Shown here piece by piece: positions 18,974-27,754 of a DNA stretch of 64,000 bases (position 1 is its first letter; each line of letters opens with the position of its first letter). Both the position numbers and the translations under genes were made by a program. Under the pieces are notes generated by a model. That model saw nothing but the letters and a program-made list of their open reading frames with translations, ran no database searches and was not told the DNA's origin. The stretch comes from Butyrivibrio sp. XPD2002 (lineage in GTDB: Bacteria; Bacillota; Clostridia; Lachnospirales; Lachnospiraceae): contig NZ_KE384114.1 in the NCBI RefSeq assembly GCF_000423945.1, forward strand, positions 193,646 through 257,645, given 5' to 3'.

Positions 18974-20620
18974 GTGAGTATACAAAGGCTTCGCGAACTT
19001 GGAGTTATGATCGACTGTTCCAGAAATGCAGTTGTTAAGCTTTCTGCGCTTAAGGACTTTATAAAGATATGCGCTGATTTTGGATACGACTACGTCGGGC
19101 TCTACACCGAGGATACCTTTGAGGTGACAGACGAGCCTTATTTTGGATATCAGAGAGGCCGCTATACTCAGGCTGAGATAAGGGAAGCGGACGAGTATGC
19201 AAAGAGTCTCGGTCTTGAACTTCGTCCTTACATTCAGACCCTTGCCCACATAAATCAGATAGTCGACTACGCCGATTATATTGATCACATCGATCTTGAG
19301 GATATTTTGCTGGCGGGGGATCCGCGAACGGAGCGACTTCTTGAACATATACTCTCTACAGTTTCCAAGACCTATTCCACGCGAAAAGTGAATATCGGAA
19401 TGGATGAAGCCCACATGGTGGGGCTCGGAAAATATCTCGACCTTCACGGATATCAGAACCGCGTCGAGATATTACTTCAGCACCTCGATATGGTGGTTAA
19501 GCTATGTAAAAAGCATGGACTTCAGCCGCAGATGTGGAGCGATATGTTTTTCAGACTTTTATCACAGGGTGGTTATGGTGCAGAGGATGAGGAGTCTGCA
19601 AAGAAGCTGACGGAAAGCTTTGCAAAAGAGGTGAAGATCCCTGAGGGACTGGAGCTGGTTTACTGGGATTATTATAGTACAGCACCCGACCACTACAAGA
19701 GGATCCTTGCTCAGCACAAGGTGATGACAGACAACATTTCCTTTGCAGGCGGTGCATGGCGCTGGATGGGATTTACGCCCTACAATGATTACAGCATTCA
19801 CGCTACACAGGCAGCTATAAACGCATGCCTTGAAATGGATGTGGATTCCTGCGTTATGACAATGTGGGGAGATGACGGGACAGAGTGCAGCATGTATGCT
19901 GTTTTACCTGTTCTGTACGAGGCAGCAAGGCTTGGCGGAAAACTCCCGGATAAAGGAGCCCCGGAGGAACTTTTCGAAAACGTAACCGGCTACACCACCG
20001 AGGATTTCATGCTTCTTGATATCGCGAACCCTGGCAGCAGGGGAGAGAAACGAAACCAGCTATCGAAGATACTTTTGTTCAACGATCCGCTTCTTGGAAT
20101 ATATGACAGCCTTGTTCCAGATGCTGTTTCGGATTATTATAATAGAGCTGCAGATAAGCTTTTTGCAGTTATGAAAAATGGCAGCAGAAGGTTTGACCAG
20201 GTTTTCGAAATGCAGGCGCAGCTTTGCAGCGTCCTTTCTTTGAAGGCAGACCTTGGAATAAGACTTAGAGACGCATATCAAAATAGGAAAACAGACACTC
20301 TGACAGATATCTGTAATAACGTCATTCCTGAACTCATCAAAAGGCTTGACGCTTTTTATGAAGCATTTAAGAGTCAGTGGATGCTGGAAAATAAGTCCTT
20401 CGGCTTCGAGGTGCAGACCATAAGAATCGGCGGACTGAAGCAGAGGCTGATCGACATTCAAAGTTATCTTGAGGATTATTTAAGCGGAAAGCTGCAGACC
20501 ATAGAAGAGCTTGAAACCAAGGCACTACCAGTGGGCTATGCACTTCATGGTGAAAGTATTGATTCACCTGAATATAACAGATATCAGAAGCTTGCCACCA
20601 CCTCCAGACTGACCTGGTGA
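18974..20620 (+). CDS. GH20 beta-N-acetylhexosaminidase
   Basis: 548 residues, no signal peptide, so intracellular. The barrel shows the GH20 catalytic Asp-Glu pair in NIGMDEAHMVG (about residue 137-147), YIQTLAHINQ before it and FAGGAWRWMGFTPYNDYS with VMTMWGDDGTECSMYA after it, as in GcnA-type enzymes. It removes terminal N-acetylglucosamine or N-acetylgalactosamine from imported oligosaccharides. The start is GTG, placed by a GGGGGGAG site just upstream. Together with the GH3 enzyme it points to use of amino-sugar glycans. Confidence 0.88.
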   Translation: MSIQRLRELGVMIDCSRNAVVKLSALKDFIKICADFGYDYVGLYTEDTFEVTDEPYFGYQRGRYTQAEIREADEYAKSLGLELRPYIQTLAHINQIVDYADYIDHIDLEDILLAGDPRTERLLEHILSTVSKTYSTRKVNIGMDEAHMVGLGKYLDLHGYQNRVEILLQHLDMVVKLCKKHGLQPQMWSDMFFRLLSQGGYGAEDEESAKKLTESFAKEVKIPEGLELVYWDYYSTAPDHYKRILAQHKVMTDNISFAGGAWRWMGFTPYNDYSIHATQAAINACLEMDVDSCVMTMWGDDGTECSMYAVLPVLYEAARLGGKLPDKGAPEELFENVTGYTTEDFMLLDIANPGSRGEKRNQLSKILLFNDPLLGIYDSLVPDAVSDYYNRAADKLFAVMKNGSRRFDQVFEMQAQLCSVLSLKADLGIRLRDAYQNRKTDTLTDICNNVIPELIKRLDAFYEAFKSQWMLENKSFGFEVQTIRIGGLKQRLIDIQSYLEDYLSGKLQTIEELETKALPVGYALHGESIDSPEYNRYQKLATTSRLTW

Positions 20621-20642
20621 TAAGAATATGAATAGTAGAAAT

Positions 20643-20678
20643 AAGCGACCTGCATCAAAGCAGATCGCTTAATTTTTT
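20643..20678 (+). terminator. Terminator of the GH20 gene
   Basis: AAGCGACCTGC pairs with GCAGATCGCTT, followed by AATTTTTT. It overlaps the last codons of the convergent Rrf2 gene. Confidence 0.8.
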
Positions 20679-21050
20679 ACCATAGAAAAAGTCTTTTTCC
20701 ATTTCATAGAACTCTGACCACATTGAAAGAGTTCTGCATTTATCCTTGCGCTCGCATTCGTTGGCATTTTTCTCCAGGCAGACTACGGGAGAAAAGGTGC
20801 CTTCCATAAGCTCAATTATCTCACCGACGGAATAATCACCGGGGTCCCGTAAAAGCTTGTAGCCGCCGTGTTTTCCGCTTGCTCCTATAATAAGTCCTCC
20901 CTTAACCATTTCCTTGGCAATGATCTCCAGATACTTTTTGGAAATAACCTGTCTCTCTGCAATATCTTTAAGAGGTATATAAACATCGCTGTTCTGCTGG
21001 GCCAGATCAATCATGACTCTGAGCGCATATCTTCCTTTTGTTGAAAACAT
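20655..21050 (-). CDS. Rrf2 family regulator, copy 1
   Basis: 131 residues. The winged helix-turn-helix begins MFSTKGRYALRVMIDLAQ and has KKYLEIIAKEMVKGGLI and SGKHGGYKLLRDP. Three cysteines (VVCLEKNANECERKDKC, about 94-110) match the IscR-type cluster-binding positions. The Firmicutes relative CymR controls cysteine metabolism and works with cysteine synthase; that role fits here because the gene sits beside a sulfur locus. It is divergent from the ABC importer and probably autoregulated. Confidence 0.88.
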   Translation of the reverse strand: MFSTKGRYALRVMIDLAQQNSDVYIPLKDIAERQVISKKYLEIIAKEMVKGGLIIGASGKHGGYKLLRDPGDYSVGEIIELMEGTFSPVVCLEKNANECERKDKCRTLSMWSEFYEMEKDFFYGKKLSDLL

Positions 21051-21133
21051 AAATCTCCTCCTTATACATTTGACCTTTATATAAATAATAAGTTATAAGG
21101 CATATTCCTGTGGATTATGCTTTGCTTATAGCA

Positions 21134-21193
21134 GGTGAAAACTAAAGCTTATAGTAAAACATATTGACATAGTAGGTAAATAGATTGTATCAT
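21134..21193 (+). promoter_or_regulatory. Promoter with candidate sulfur-regulon operator
   Basis: -35 TTGACA (21164-21169) and -10 TATCAT (21188-21193), 18-base spacing. Just upstream is GGTGAAAACTAAAGCTTATA (21134-21153) followed by GTAAAAC; close versions occur before cysK and the yezD operon. The spacer holds TAGGTAAATAG, like the right half of the palindrome at 27312. Confidence 0.55.
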
Positions 21194-21279
21194 CATTTTC
21201 AACAAAAGCAAGCAGCAAAAAGCAAACTGCAAAAGCTTTAAGCCAAAAAATAATTGGTAAAAGAGAGGAGAATTTTACT

Positions 21280-22239
21280 ATGAAAAAGAATCTACTTACA
21301 AAAATGGGAACACTTGTTATATCAGGAGCGCTTATCGCATCTTCACTTGCAGGTTGCGGAGCAAAGGCTGATTCATCTGACAGTGCATCAGCAGAAACAA
21401 CAATTACAGAGGAAGAGACAGCAACAGCAGATGCTGCTGAAGAAACAAGCGAAGCTACAGAAGATGCAACAGAGGATACAGCAAAGGTTTACAGAACACT
21501 TGATGAGATCAAGGAGAGCGGAACAATCAACATCGGAGTATTTTCAGATAAGAGTCCCTTCGGTTACGTTGATGAAAACGGTGAGTACGCAGGCTACGAC
21601 GTATACTTCGCAGAGAAGATCGGTGAGGACCTTGGCGTAGATATCAACTATGTATCAACCGAAGCAGCTAACAGAATTGAGTATCTTCAGACCGGTAAGG
21701 TGGACATCATCCTCGCAAACTTCACGGTTACTGAAGAGAGAGCGCAGGAGGTTGATTTCGCACTTCCTTATATGAACGTAGCACTTGGCGTTGTATCACC
21801 TTCAGACAAAGTGGTTGAGAGCCTTGACGATGTTACAGCTGATGATCAGATCATCGTAATTTCAGGAACAACAGCTGAGACATATCTTGAGAAAAACTAT
21901 CCCGATATCAAGCTTCAGAAGTATGATGCATACGCAGAGGCTAAGACAGCCTTCGAAAACGGCAACGGGGTTGCATGGGCTAACGACAATACAGAGGTTA
22001 TTGCATTTTCACTTGAGAACGAGGGCTACACTGTAGGAATTCCTTCACTGGGTGATGCAGACACAATCGCACCTGCAGTAACAAAGGGCAATGAGACACT
22101 TCTTACATGGCTCAACGATGAGATTGAGACAATCGGTAACGACAACTTCTTCCATAAGGATTACGAGGCAACACTTCTTGATACCTACGGAGCAGATTAT
22201 GAGAACACTCTTGTAGTAGAGGGTGGCAAGGCAGAGTAA
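21280..22239 (+). CDS. Amino-acid-type ABC substrate-binding lipoprotein 1
   Basis: 319 residues. The signal peptide ends in the lipobox LAGC, followed by a Ser/Ala/Thr/Glu-rich linker and a family 3 solute-binding domain (INIGVFSDKSPFGYVDENGEYAG, split here: FGYVDENGEYAGYDVYFAE and DIILANFTVTEERA). The family binds polar amino acids; cystine or another sulfur amino acid is the likely ligand given the Rrf2 regulators around it. It is first in an operon with two permeases and an ATPase. A strong AGAGGAG ribosome site precedes it. Confidence 0.88.
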   Translation: MKKNLLTKMGTLVISGALIASSLAGCGAKADSSDSASAETTITEEETATADAAEETSEATEDATEDTAKVYRTLDEIKESGTINIGVFSDKSPFGYVDENGEYAGYDVYFAEKIGEDLGVDINYVSTEAANRIEYLQTGKVDIILANFTVTEERAQEVDFALPYMNVALGVVSPSDKVVESLDDVTADDQIIVISGTTAETYLEKNYPDIKLQKYDAYAEAKTAFENGNGVAWANDNTEVIAFSLENEGYTVGIPSLGDADTIAPAVTKGNETLLTWLNDEIETIGNDNFFHKDYEATLLDTYGADYENTLVVEGGKAE

Positions 22240-22241
22240 TC

Positions 22242-22901
22242 ATGGATTTAAACGTGCTCAAATCATACATACCACTATATAACGAGGCACTACTCCTTAC
22301 TGTTAAAATAGGCTTTATCGGTATCCTGACAGCTTTCGCCATAGGGCTGTCAGGGGCCTGGGCCATTTATTTTAAGATTCCTGTTGTGAAAAAAGTGCTG
22401 ACAATTTACATAGAACTATTCAGAAACACTCCGCTACTGGTTCAGCTTTTCTTTATCTATTTTGCATTGCCAAAGCTTGGACTTAAGATTTCAGCGGAGC
22501 TTTGCGGCATTTTAGGACTTGGACTCATCGGCGGAGCCTATATGATAGAGACCTTTAGAAGCGGTCTTGAGTCCATAGATAAGGTTCAGAGTGAAAGCGC
22601 TCTTTCTCTTGGGATGACGGAAGGCCAGGTCTTTTTTGACATAATACTTCCTCAGGCGTTCTCGGTAAGCATGCCGGGAATCATGGCTAACGTTATATTC
22701 CTTCTTAAGGAAACTTCAGTATTTTCGACGATCAGCCTGATGGATCTTATGTTCACAGCCAAGGATCTCATAGGAATGTATGCAAAGACAATTGAATGTC
22801 TGTTTTTACTTGTAGTTTATTACCTGATAATGCTGCTTCCTGTATCAATACTTGGATCGATCATAGAGAGGAGAGTGCGATATGCAGAGTTTGGGGATTG
22901 A
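22242..22901 (+). CDS. Amino-acid-type ABC permease 1a
   Basis: 219 residues, about five membrane helices. It has the HisMQ-type sequence ELFRNTPLLVQLFFIYFALP near the N-terminus and the coupling motif EGALSLG-like ESALSLGMTEGQVFFDIILPQ. It begins two bases after the binding-protein stop and its end overlaps the next permease by 20 bases, so it is part of one translationally coupled unit. Confidence 0.9.
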   Translation: MDLNVLKSYIPLYNEALLLTVKIGFIGILTAFAIGLSGAWAIYFKIPVVKKVLTIYIELFRNTPLLVQLFFIYFALPKLGLKISAELCGILGLGLIGGAYMIETFRSGLESIDKVQSESALSLGMTEGQVFFDIILPQAFSVSMPGIMANVIFLLKETSVFSTISLMDLMFTAKDLIGMYAKTIECLFLLVVYYLIMLLPVSILGSIIERRVRYAEFGD

Positions 22902-23556
22902 TGTGCTTTTTAAAGGCACCAATATGATAAGGCTCCTGAAGGGACTCTGGGTGTCGGTGGAGATAAGCCTGATATCGGTTGCCATAAGTATTGTTCTGGG
23001 ACTTATCGTGGGAGTGCTTATGACAGCGAAGAACAGGATTATACGACTTTTCTTCAGAGTATATCTTGAGATAGTCAGGATAATGCCTCAGATGGTACTT
23101 TTATTCATTGTCTATTTCGGAACGACCAGAGTGTTTGGTATGAACATTTCTGCGGAGCTTTCCGCGATCATAGTTTTTGTTTTCTGGGGAACTGCAGAGA
23201 TGGGAGACCTGGTAAGAGGATCTATAAAAAGCATACCAAGAATTCAGTATGATTCAGCATATGCGCTTGGCATGGATAAATTTCAGGTGCATTTTTTCAT
23301 AATATTTCCGCAGACAATAAGACGACTTATTCCGCTATCCATAAACCTCGTCACAAGAATGGTTAAGACCACTTCACTTGTGATGATGATCGGAATCGTT
23401 GAGGTTTTGAAGGTGGCGCAGCAGATAATCGAGGCCAACAGAAAAGCTTCTCCCAATGCAGCATTTGGGATTTTCGCAGTTGTGTTTTTGTTATATTTCC
23501 TGGTTTGCTGGCCGATTAGCAGATTTGCAGTAAAGCTTGAGAAAAGGTGGGCGTAA
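22882..23556 (+). CDS. Amino-acid-type ABC permease 1b
   Basis: 224 residues, paralogous partner of the previous permease. VYLEIVRIMPQMVLLFIVYF and DSAYALGMDKFQVHFFIIFP are the HisMQ and EAA-like coupling motifs. The start lies inside the 3' end of the upstream gene, behind GAGAGGAGAG. It should form a heterodimeric channel with 1a. Confidence 0.9.
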   Translation: MQSLGIDVLFKGTNMIRLLKGLWVSVEISLISVAISIVLGLIVGVLMTAKNRIIRLFFRVYLEIVRIMPQMVLLFIVYFGTTRVFGMNISAELSAIIVFVFWGTAEMGDLVRGSIKSIPRIQYDSAYALGMDKFQVHFFIIFPQTIRRLIPLSINLVTRMVKTTSLVMMIGIVEVLKVAQQIIEANRKASPNAAFGIFAVVFLLYFLVCWPISRFAVKLEKRWA

Positions 23557-23557
23557 G

Positions 23558-24298
23558 ATGAGCGAGCTCGTTAAAGTAAAACATTTACATAAAGAATTCG
23601 GTAACAACGTAGTTTTAAAGGACATAAATCTCTCCGTGAAAAAAGGAGAGGTCGTGGTTATTATAGGTCCTTCCGGCTGCGGTAAAAGTACATTCTTAAG
23701 GTGCCTGAACGGTCTTGAGGAGATTCAGGGCGGCGTAGTCACGGTGGACGGACTTCCCGTTGAACCTGATAAAAAGGACATCAGTAACATTAGGCAGAAA
23801 ATCGGGATGGTTTTCCAGTCCTACGATCTTTTCCCGCATAAGACGGTGCTTGAAAATACAATTCTGGCTCCAATTAAAGTGCAAAAGAGAATAAAGGACG
23901 ACGCCATAAGAGAGGCTCTTGAACTTCTTGATAAGGTGGGACTTGCAGATAAAAAGGACTATTATCCGAGACAGCTCTCCGGCGGACAGAAGCAGAGAGT
24001 AGCAATTGTCAGGGCTCTGCTCATGCATCCGGATGTTCTTCTTTTTGATGAAGTAACTGCTGCTCTCGATCCTGAGATGGTTCACGAGGTTTTGCAGACC
24101 ATGCTGGAGCTTGCAAAGTCAGGTTCGACCATGATAATTGTTACACACGAGATGGCCTTTGCAAAAGCAGTGGCAGACAGAATCGTATTTTTTGACAAGG
24201 GAGAGATTGTTGAAGAAACGAGGGATGTTAAGGAATTCTTTGAGGAGCCAAAGACGGAGAGGGCGAAGAGATTTTTGAAGACCTTTGCGTATGAGTGA
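23558..24298 (+). CDS. Amino-acid-type ABC ATPase 1
   Basis: 246 residues. Walker A GPSGCGKSTFL, Q-loop VFQSYDLFPH, signature LSGGQKQRVAI and Walker B VLLFDEVTAALDPE (a conservative change from the usual [10 protein letters not shown]). It powers the importer. The ATG at 23558 is two bases after the upstream stop; an in-frame ATG at 23537 would only extend into the permease gene. Confidence 0.92.
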   Translation: MSELVKVKHLHKEFGNNVVLKDINLSVKKGEVVVIIGPSGCGKSTFLRCLNGLEEIQGGVVTVDGLPVEPDKKDISNIRQKIGMVFQSYDLFPHKTVLENTILAPIKVQKRIKDDAIREALELLDKVGLADKKDYYPRQLSGGQKQRVAIVRALLMHPDVLLFDEVTAALDPEMVHEVLQTMLELAKSGSTMIIVTHEMAFAKAVADRIVFFDKGEIVEETRDVKEFFEEPKTERAKRFLKTFAYE

Positions 24299-24304
24299 TT
24301 CTCC

Positions 24305-24379
24305 TTGCCCTCCCCTCGGGGCGCCCATCGTCCGGGAGACGATGGTTTTGCGCGGACATAAATCGCCTGATGAGGGGAT
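24305..24379. repeat. Degenerate intergenic repeat with terminator core
   Basis: Outer CCCTCCCCTC pairs with GAGGGG near 24375; the centre CCATCGTC/GACGATGG followed by TTTT (24325-24349) is a terminator for the ABC operon. The plan (CTCCC start, TGATGAGGGG end) resembles the two repeat copies around dapB at 57167 and 57992. Confidence 0.5.
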
Positions 24380-24386
24380 GGCCCAT

Positions 24387-24785
24387 TTAGTGAACTAAGT
24401 CACTCAGCTTCTTTCCAAAGAAAAAATCATGCTCTATCTGGGCAAATTCCTTCCACATAGGAAGGGTAGGACAGGATTCCACACGAGGACAATCCTCGGC
24501 ATCGGGAAGAAGGCATGCTATAGGAGCTATGGGGCCTTCCATAATTTCAATAATTTCACCGACAGTATATTCTTCAGGGGATCTGGTAAGGGCATAGCCG
24601 CCATGCTTTCCGCTTGTAGCAGAAATCAGCTTTGCTTTTACCAGGTCCTTTGCAATTATTTCCAGATATTTTTTTGAAACGCCTATTCTCTCGGCGGTGT
24701 CTTTTAACGGTACAAGCTCTTCAGAATGCTGCTGCGCCAGGTCTATCATGATTCTGAGAGCATATCTTCCTTTTGTTGAAAACAT
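24387..24785 (-). CDS. Rrf2 family regulator, copy 2
   Basis: 132 residues, clearly a paralogue of copy 1: MFSTKGRYALRIMIDLAQ, KKYLEIIAKDLVKAKLI, SGKHGGYALTRSP. Three cysteines (CLLPDAEDCPRVESC, about 92-106) sit where IscR-type proteins bind a cluster. The two paralogues bracket the ABC importer. A second regulator with a different signal, or a duplication with divided targets, is likely. Confidence 0.88.
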   Translation of the reverse strand: MFSTKGRYALRIMIDLAQQHSEELVPLKDTAERIGVSKKYLEIIAKDLVKAKLISATSGKHGGYALTRSPEEYTVGEIIEIMEGPIAPIACLLPDAEDCPRVESCPTLPMWKEFAQIEHDFFFGKKLSDLVH

Positions 24786-24862
24786 AGTAACCTCCGTGGA
24801 TTATTTTTTCGAATACTTGCTAATTATTACTTCGACCGCCTTAAATGGTGGTTATGGAATTG

Positions 24863-24891
24863 TATTCACCTATTATTCTATAGGGTAAGTG
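24863..24891. promoter_or_regulatory. Candidate operator (imperfect copy)
   Basis: TATTCACC, 13 bases, GGTAAGTG. It matches the perfect version TATTCACC-N13-GGTGAATA at 27312. It lies between Rrf2 copy 2 and the divergent pyridoxamine kinase gene. Confidence 0.5.
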
Positions 24892-25027
24892 TAAAAGAAA
24901 CAATGTGTATTTTTCACAATTCGAACTGGTTATATAAAAAGTATTAAAATTGACTATATTTATATAATCAGAGATGCTGTATAGTGGCACATAAGTTATT
25001 AAAAACAACAGGAGACATATATAAGGT

Positions 25028-25855
25028 ATGAAGGTTGCAGCAATTAATGATTTATCAGGATTTGGAAAGTGCTCGCTTATAGCTGATATTTCAGTTCTGT
25101 CGTCTATGGGAGTAGAGGTCAATCCGGTGCCGACGGCACTCTTTACGGCACAGACAGGTTTCCATTCATTTTACATGCATGACACTAAGGACATGGTAAG
25201 GCATTGCACAGAGGAATGGAAAAAAATGGAGGCGGAGTTTGATGGAATCCTGACCGGTTACATTCCCTACGAAAAAGAAGCAGATTACGTTCTTGATTTT
25301 GTGGAGACGTTCAATAAAAAGGAAACAGTTTTGCTGGTAGATCCCGTCATGGGAGACAGAGGAGAGTGTTATTCAAACTATTCCGACGGACTACTATCCA
25401 GGATAAAAAAGATGGTATCGATAGCAGATATTATCACTCCGAATCTCACAGAGTTGTGCATACTTGCAGGAGTCGATGCTGCGCAGATTGTTCGGGATAC
25501 AGCTAAAGGAAATCATCTTAAGAAAATCGAGAACATAGCAAATAAAGTTAGAGCACATGATAAGCAGAGCGTGGTAGTTACAGGCATTTTTATAGAGAAT
25601 GACAAGCTGTGCAATATGGTGGTCCATGAAGGTGGAACAAACATAATAGAATGCAGCTACAACGGACGGGGGTATTCCGGAACAGGAGATCTGTTTGCAG
25701 CATCGCTTCTCGGAAATGTCCTGAATGGGAAAAACATAACGGATGCCGTTTCAGACACTACTGAGTTTATAAACAAAGCAATATCAGCAACAAAGGAAGA
25801 GGACGGAAATTATGGAACCGGGTTTGAGAAGATTCTGGGGAATTCAAATTTTTGA
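25028..25855 (+). CDS. pdxY: Pyridoxamine/pyridoxal kinase
   Basis: 275 residues of the ribokinase-like vitamin B6 kinase family: NDLSGFGKCSL near the start, VNPVPTALFTAQTG, LVDPVMGDRGE, ITPNLTE, and the catalytic GYSGTGDLFAASLLG. It phosphorylates B6 vitamers to supply pyridoxal phosphate, which the neighbouring C-S lyase, trans-sulfuration enzyme and cysteine synthase all need. It is probably first in an operon with the two genes that follow. The exact symbol (pdxK or pdxY type) is uncertain. Confidence 0.85.
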   Translation: MKVAAINDLSGFGKCSLIADISVLSSMGVEVNPVPTALFTAQTGFHSFYMHDTKDMVRHCTEEWKKMEAEFDGILTGYIPYEKEADYVLDFVETFNKKETVLLVDPVMGDRGECYSNYSDGLLSRIKKMVSIADIITPNLTELCILAGVDAAQIVRDTAKGNHLKKIENIANKVRAHDKQSVVVTGIFIENDKLCNMVVHEGGTNIIECSYNGRGYSGTGDLFAASLLGNVLNGKNITDAVSDTTEFINKAISATKEEDGNYGTGFEKILGNSNF

Positions 25856-25940
25856 GCCTGAGAATTTCTGCAGATGTGATACTTCTAAGACAAAACAGTC
25901 ATGGCTTATCTCATGACAAAACATAAGGAGGAGAGACACT

Positions 25941-26462
25941 ATGAAAAAAGACAACATTAACTCAAAGACAAGACTTATGGCCTACACAGGAGTTCTTGCG
26001 GCACTTACCACCATTTTCACTGCGTACATTTTCCATATACCGGTTGGCGTAAATGGCGGATATGTACACTTTGGTGACACCGTGATTTACCTGGCAGCAG
26101 CACTGCTTCCTACGCCTTATGCGATGCTGGTTGGCGCAGTTGGTGGAGGACTTGCAGATCTTCTTACAGCTCCCATGTGGACTATAGCAACCGTGATTAT
26201 TAAGATGCTGATTGTTCTGCCATTTACAAGTCGCAAATCATCACTTCTTAATAAGCGCAATATGGCAGCTCCGATCATTTCCTTTTTCATTTCAGCAACC
26301 GGATATTACATAGCTGAGATGTTGCTTTTCGGAACAAAAACAGCCATCCTCTCAGCCTTTGCGGGAAGTTTTGTTCAGTCAGGAGGAAGTGCACTGTTTT
26401 TCTATATAGCTGCGGTAGCTTTTGATGGAGTTGGTGTTAAGAAGACAATCTTTGAATATTGA
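25941..26462 (+). CDS. ECF-S-like membrane protein (TIGR04002 type)
   Basis: 173 residues with five to six membrane helices. TRLMAYTGVLAALTTIFTAY and VGVNGGYVHFGDTVIYLAAA, then AVGGGLADL, are typical of substrate-binding S components of ECF vitamin transporters. By pattern it looks like the TIGR04002 group, which is often next to a small radical SAM protein, as here. Being next to a B6 kinase, import of a B6 vitamer is possible but unproven. A GGAGGAG site precedes it. Confidence 0.7.
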   Translation: MKKDNINSKTRLMAYTGVLAALTTIFTAYIFHIPVGVNGGYVHFGDTVIYLAAALLPTPYAMLVGAVGGGLADLLTAPMWTIATVIIKMLIVLPFTSRKSSLLNKRNMAAPIISFFISATGYYIAEMLLFGTKTAILSAFAGSFVQSGGSALFFYIAAVAFDGVGVKKTIFEY

Positions 26463-26487
26463 GTTTTAACCGGAGGAGAATGAAAAA

Positions 26488-27087
26488 ATGGCAGACATTT
26501 TATATACATACAAGAATTCAGTGTATGCAAACATAACAAACAAATGCAATTGCAGATGCACCTTTTGCATACGATTTCAGAAGGATGGAGTAGGGAGCTC
26601 CGATACACTGTGGCACCAGGTAAATCCTTCTAAGGAAGAGGTGCTTGATGCGATAAGAAATTATGATTTTACAGGATTTGATGAGCTTGTGTTTTGCGGA
26701 TATGGGGAGCCAACCTGTGAGCTGGACATTCTATTGGATGCAGCAAAATTAGCTAAGGAGGAGAAGTCACTTAAGACCCGCCTCAACACCAACGGACTTG
26801 GCAATGAGCAGAACGGAAGAAACATAGTTCCTGAGCTTGCAAAAGTAATTGACAGTGTATCAATCAGTCTTAATGCTCCTGATTCTGTGAAATATCAGGA
26901 AGTCACAAGACCTCAGTATGAAAGCGGTTTTGAAAAGATGATTGATTTTGCTACCAAATGCAAGAAGCAGATAAAGGATGTAAAGTGGTCAATCGTCGAT
27001 GTTCTGCCGGAGGAAGACATTGAGAAATGCAGGCAGCTATCTGAAGATACCGGCGTGGAGCTTAGGATACGACACTTTAGTAAATAA
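26488..27087 (+). CDS. Small radical SAM protein (TatD-associated type)
   Basis: 199 residues. The radical SAM cluster motif is CNCRCTFC (about 15-22), followed by VFCGYGEPT, LNTNGLGN and VSISLNAPD. It matches the short radical SAM family called TatD-linked (TIGR04038); no tatD gene is here. The reaction is unknown. It lies 25 bases after the membrane protein and shares its operon. Confidence 0.8.
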   Translation: MADILYTYKNSVYANITNKCNCRCTFCIRFQKDGVGSSDTLWHQVNPSKEEVLDAIRNYDFTGFDELVFCGYGEPTCELDILLDAAKLAKEEKSLKTRLNTNGLGNEQNGRNIVPELAKVIDSVSISLNAPDSVKYQEVTRPQYESGFEKMIDFATKCKKQIKDVKWSIVDVLPEEDIEKCRQLSEDTGVELRIRHFSK

Positions 27088-27090
27088 ATT

Positions 27091-27190
27091 CATGGACACT
27101 CAGTAATCATCATGATAAGTTCATGAGTGTCAAAAATAGATACGTGGACACTAGATAACTAATCAGATAGATTATCGAGTGTCCATTTTG
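27091..27190 (+). terminator. Two tandem hairpins after the radical SAM gene
   Basis: Hairpin 1: GACACTCA (27095-27102) with TGAGTGTC (27124-27131). Hairpin 2: GGACACT (27146-27152) with AGTGTCC (27178-27184), followed by ATTTTGCTTTG. The two share the same arm sequence, so they can also pair with each other, allowing alternative folds. Confidence 0.65.
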
Positions 27191-27574
27191 CTTTGTTTTG
27201 ATGAATTCCAAACTGAGAACGGAGGAGTGTCAGCTTAAGAAAGATAGCATACTCGCGTCAATTTGAGAAATAGAAGGCACACATGTTAAATTTACTCGGA
27301 TAAAGTGATTATATTCACCCATTGACAGGGTAGGTGAATAGAGATATCCTTTTAAACAATTGCGAAGACAGATGGACATGCAAGTACGGTCGCCTGGCAT
27401 ATGCTTTTGCGGTGAATAAAGGTTTTACGGCAAGGTAAAACTAAAACTTATATTTGCCTATAAGATTAGTATGCTTTACGCGAAAGACAATGTACCGCAT
27501 AATCTGTATAAATTTAGAGCAGAGAGCAACAAGCTCAATCTCTATAGGGTTTTTAGATAAGAGGAGAGATGACT
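27191..27574 (+). promoter_or_regulatory. Promoter and leader of the yezD / NifB-like operon
   Basis: -35 TTGACA (27322-27327) and -10 TATCCT (27345-27350), 17-base spacing. The -35 sits inside a perfect palindrome TATTCACC-N13-GGTGAATA (27312-27340). A second inverted repeat GTTTTAC-N6-GTAAAAC (27422-27441) lies in the about 220-base leader, followed by CTAAAACTTATA, close to motifs before cysK and ABC importer 1. Both are candidate sites for the Rrf2 proteins. No ORF is seen in 27191-27574. Confidence 0.6.
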
Positions 27575-27709
27575 ATGGAAAAGGATGATGAAAAGATCTG
27601 GGAAGAAATCAAAAAGCAGGTTTCGGAAGTAAAGTATGGAACGGTTCTTATAACGGTACACGATGGCAGGATCGTGCAGCTTGAAAAAAGCACAAAGGTT
27701 AGATTCTAA
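27575..27709 (+). CDS. yezD: YezD family small protein (DUF2292)
   Basis: 44 residues behind AGGAGAG: an acidic helix (MEKDDEKIWEEIKKQVSEV) then the family's strand motif TVLITVHDGRIVQLEKSTK. YezD proteins accompany sulfur assimilation genes in Firmicutes; their function is unknown. Here it opens the nitrogenase-like operon, 45 bases before the NifB-like gene, and so marks the operon as sulfur-related. Confidence 0.85.
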   Translation: MEKDDEKIWEEIKKQVSEVKYGTVLITVHDGRIVQLEKSTKVRF

Positions 27710-27754
27710 AAAGACGCTGTCCGGCAGCGTTTGTCTATAAGGGAGATTATTCAC

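Noticed and set aside
21314..21640. 108-codon Gln-rich ORF inside the first binding-protein gene
   Set aside because: The Gln-rich text comes from reading the Ala/Thr/Glu linker of the lipoprotein in another frame; no start signal.
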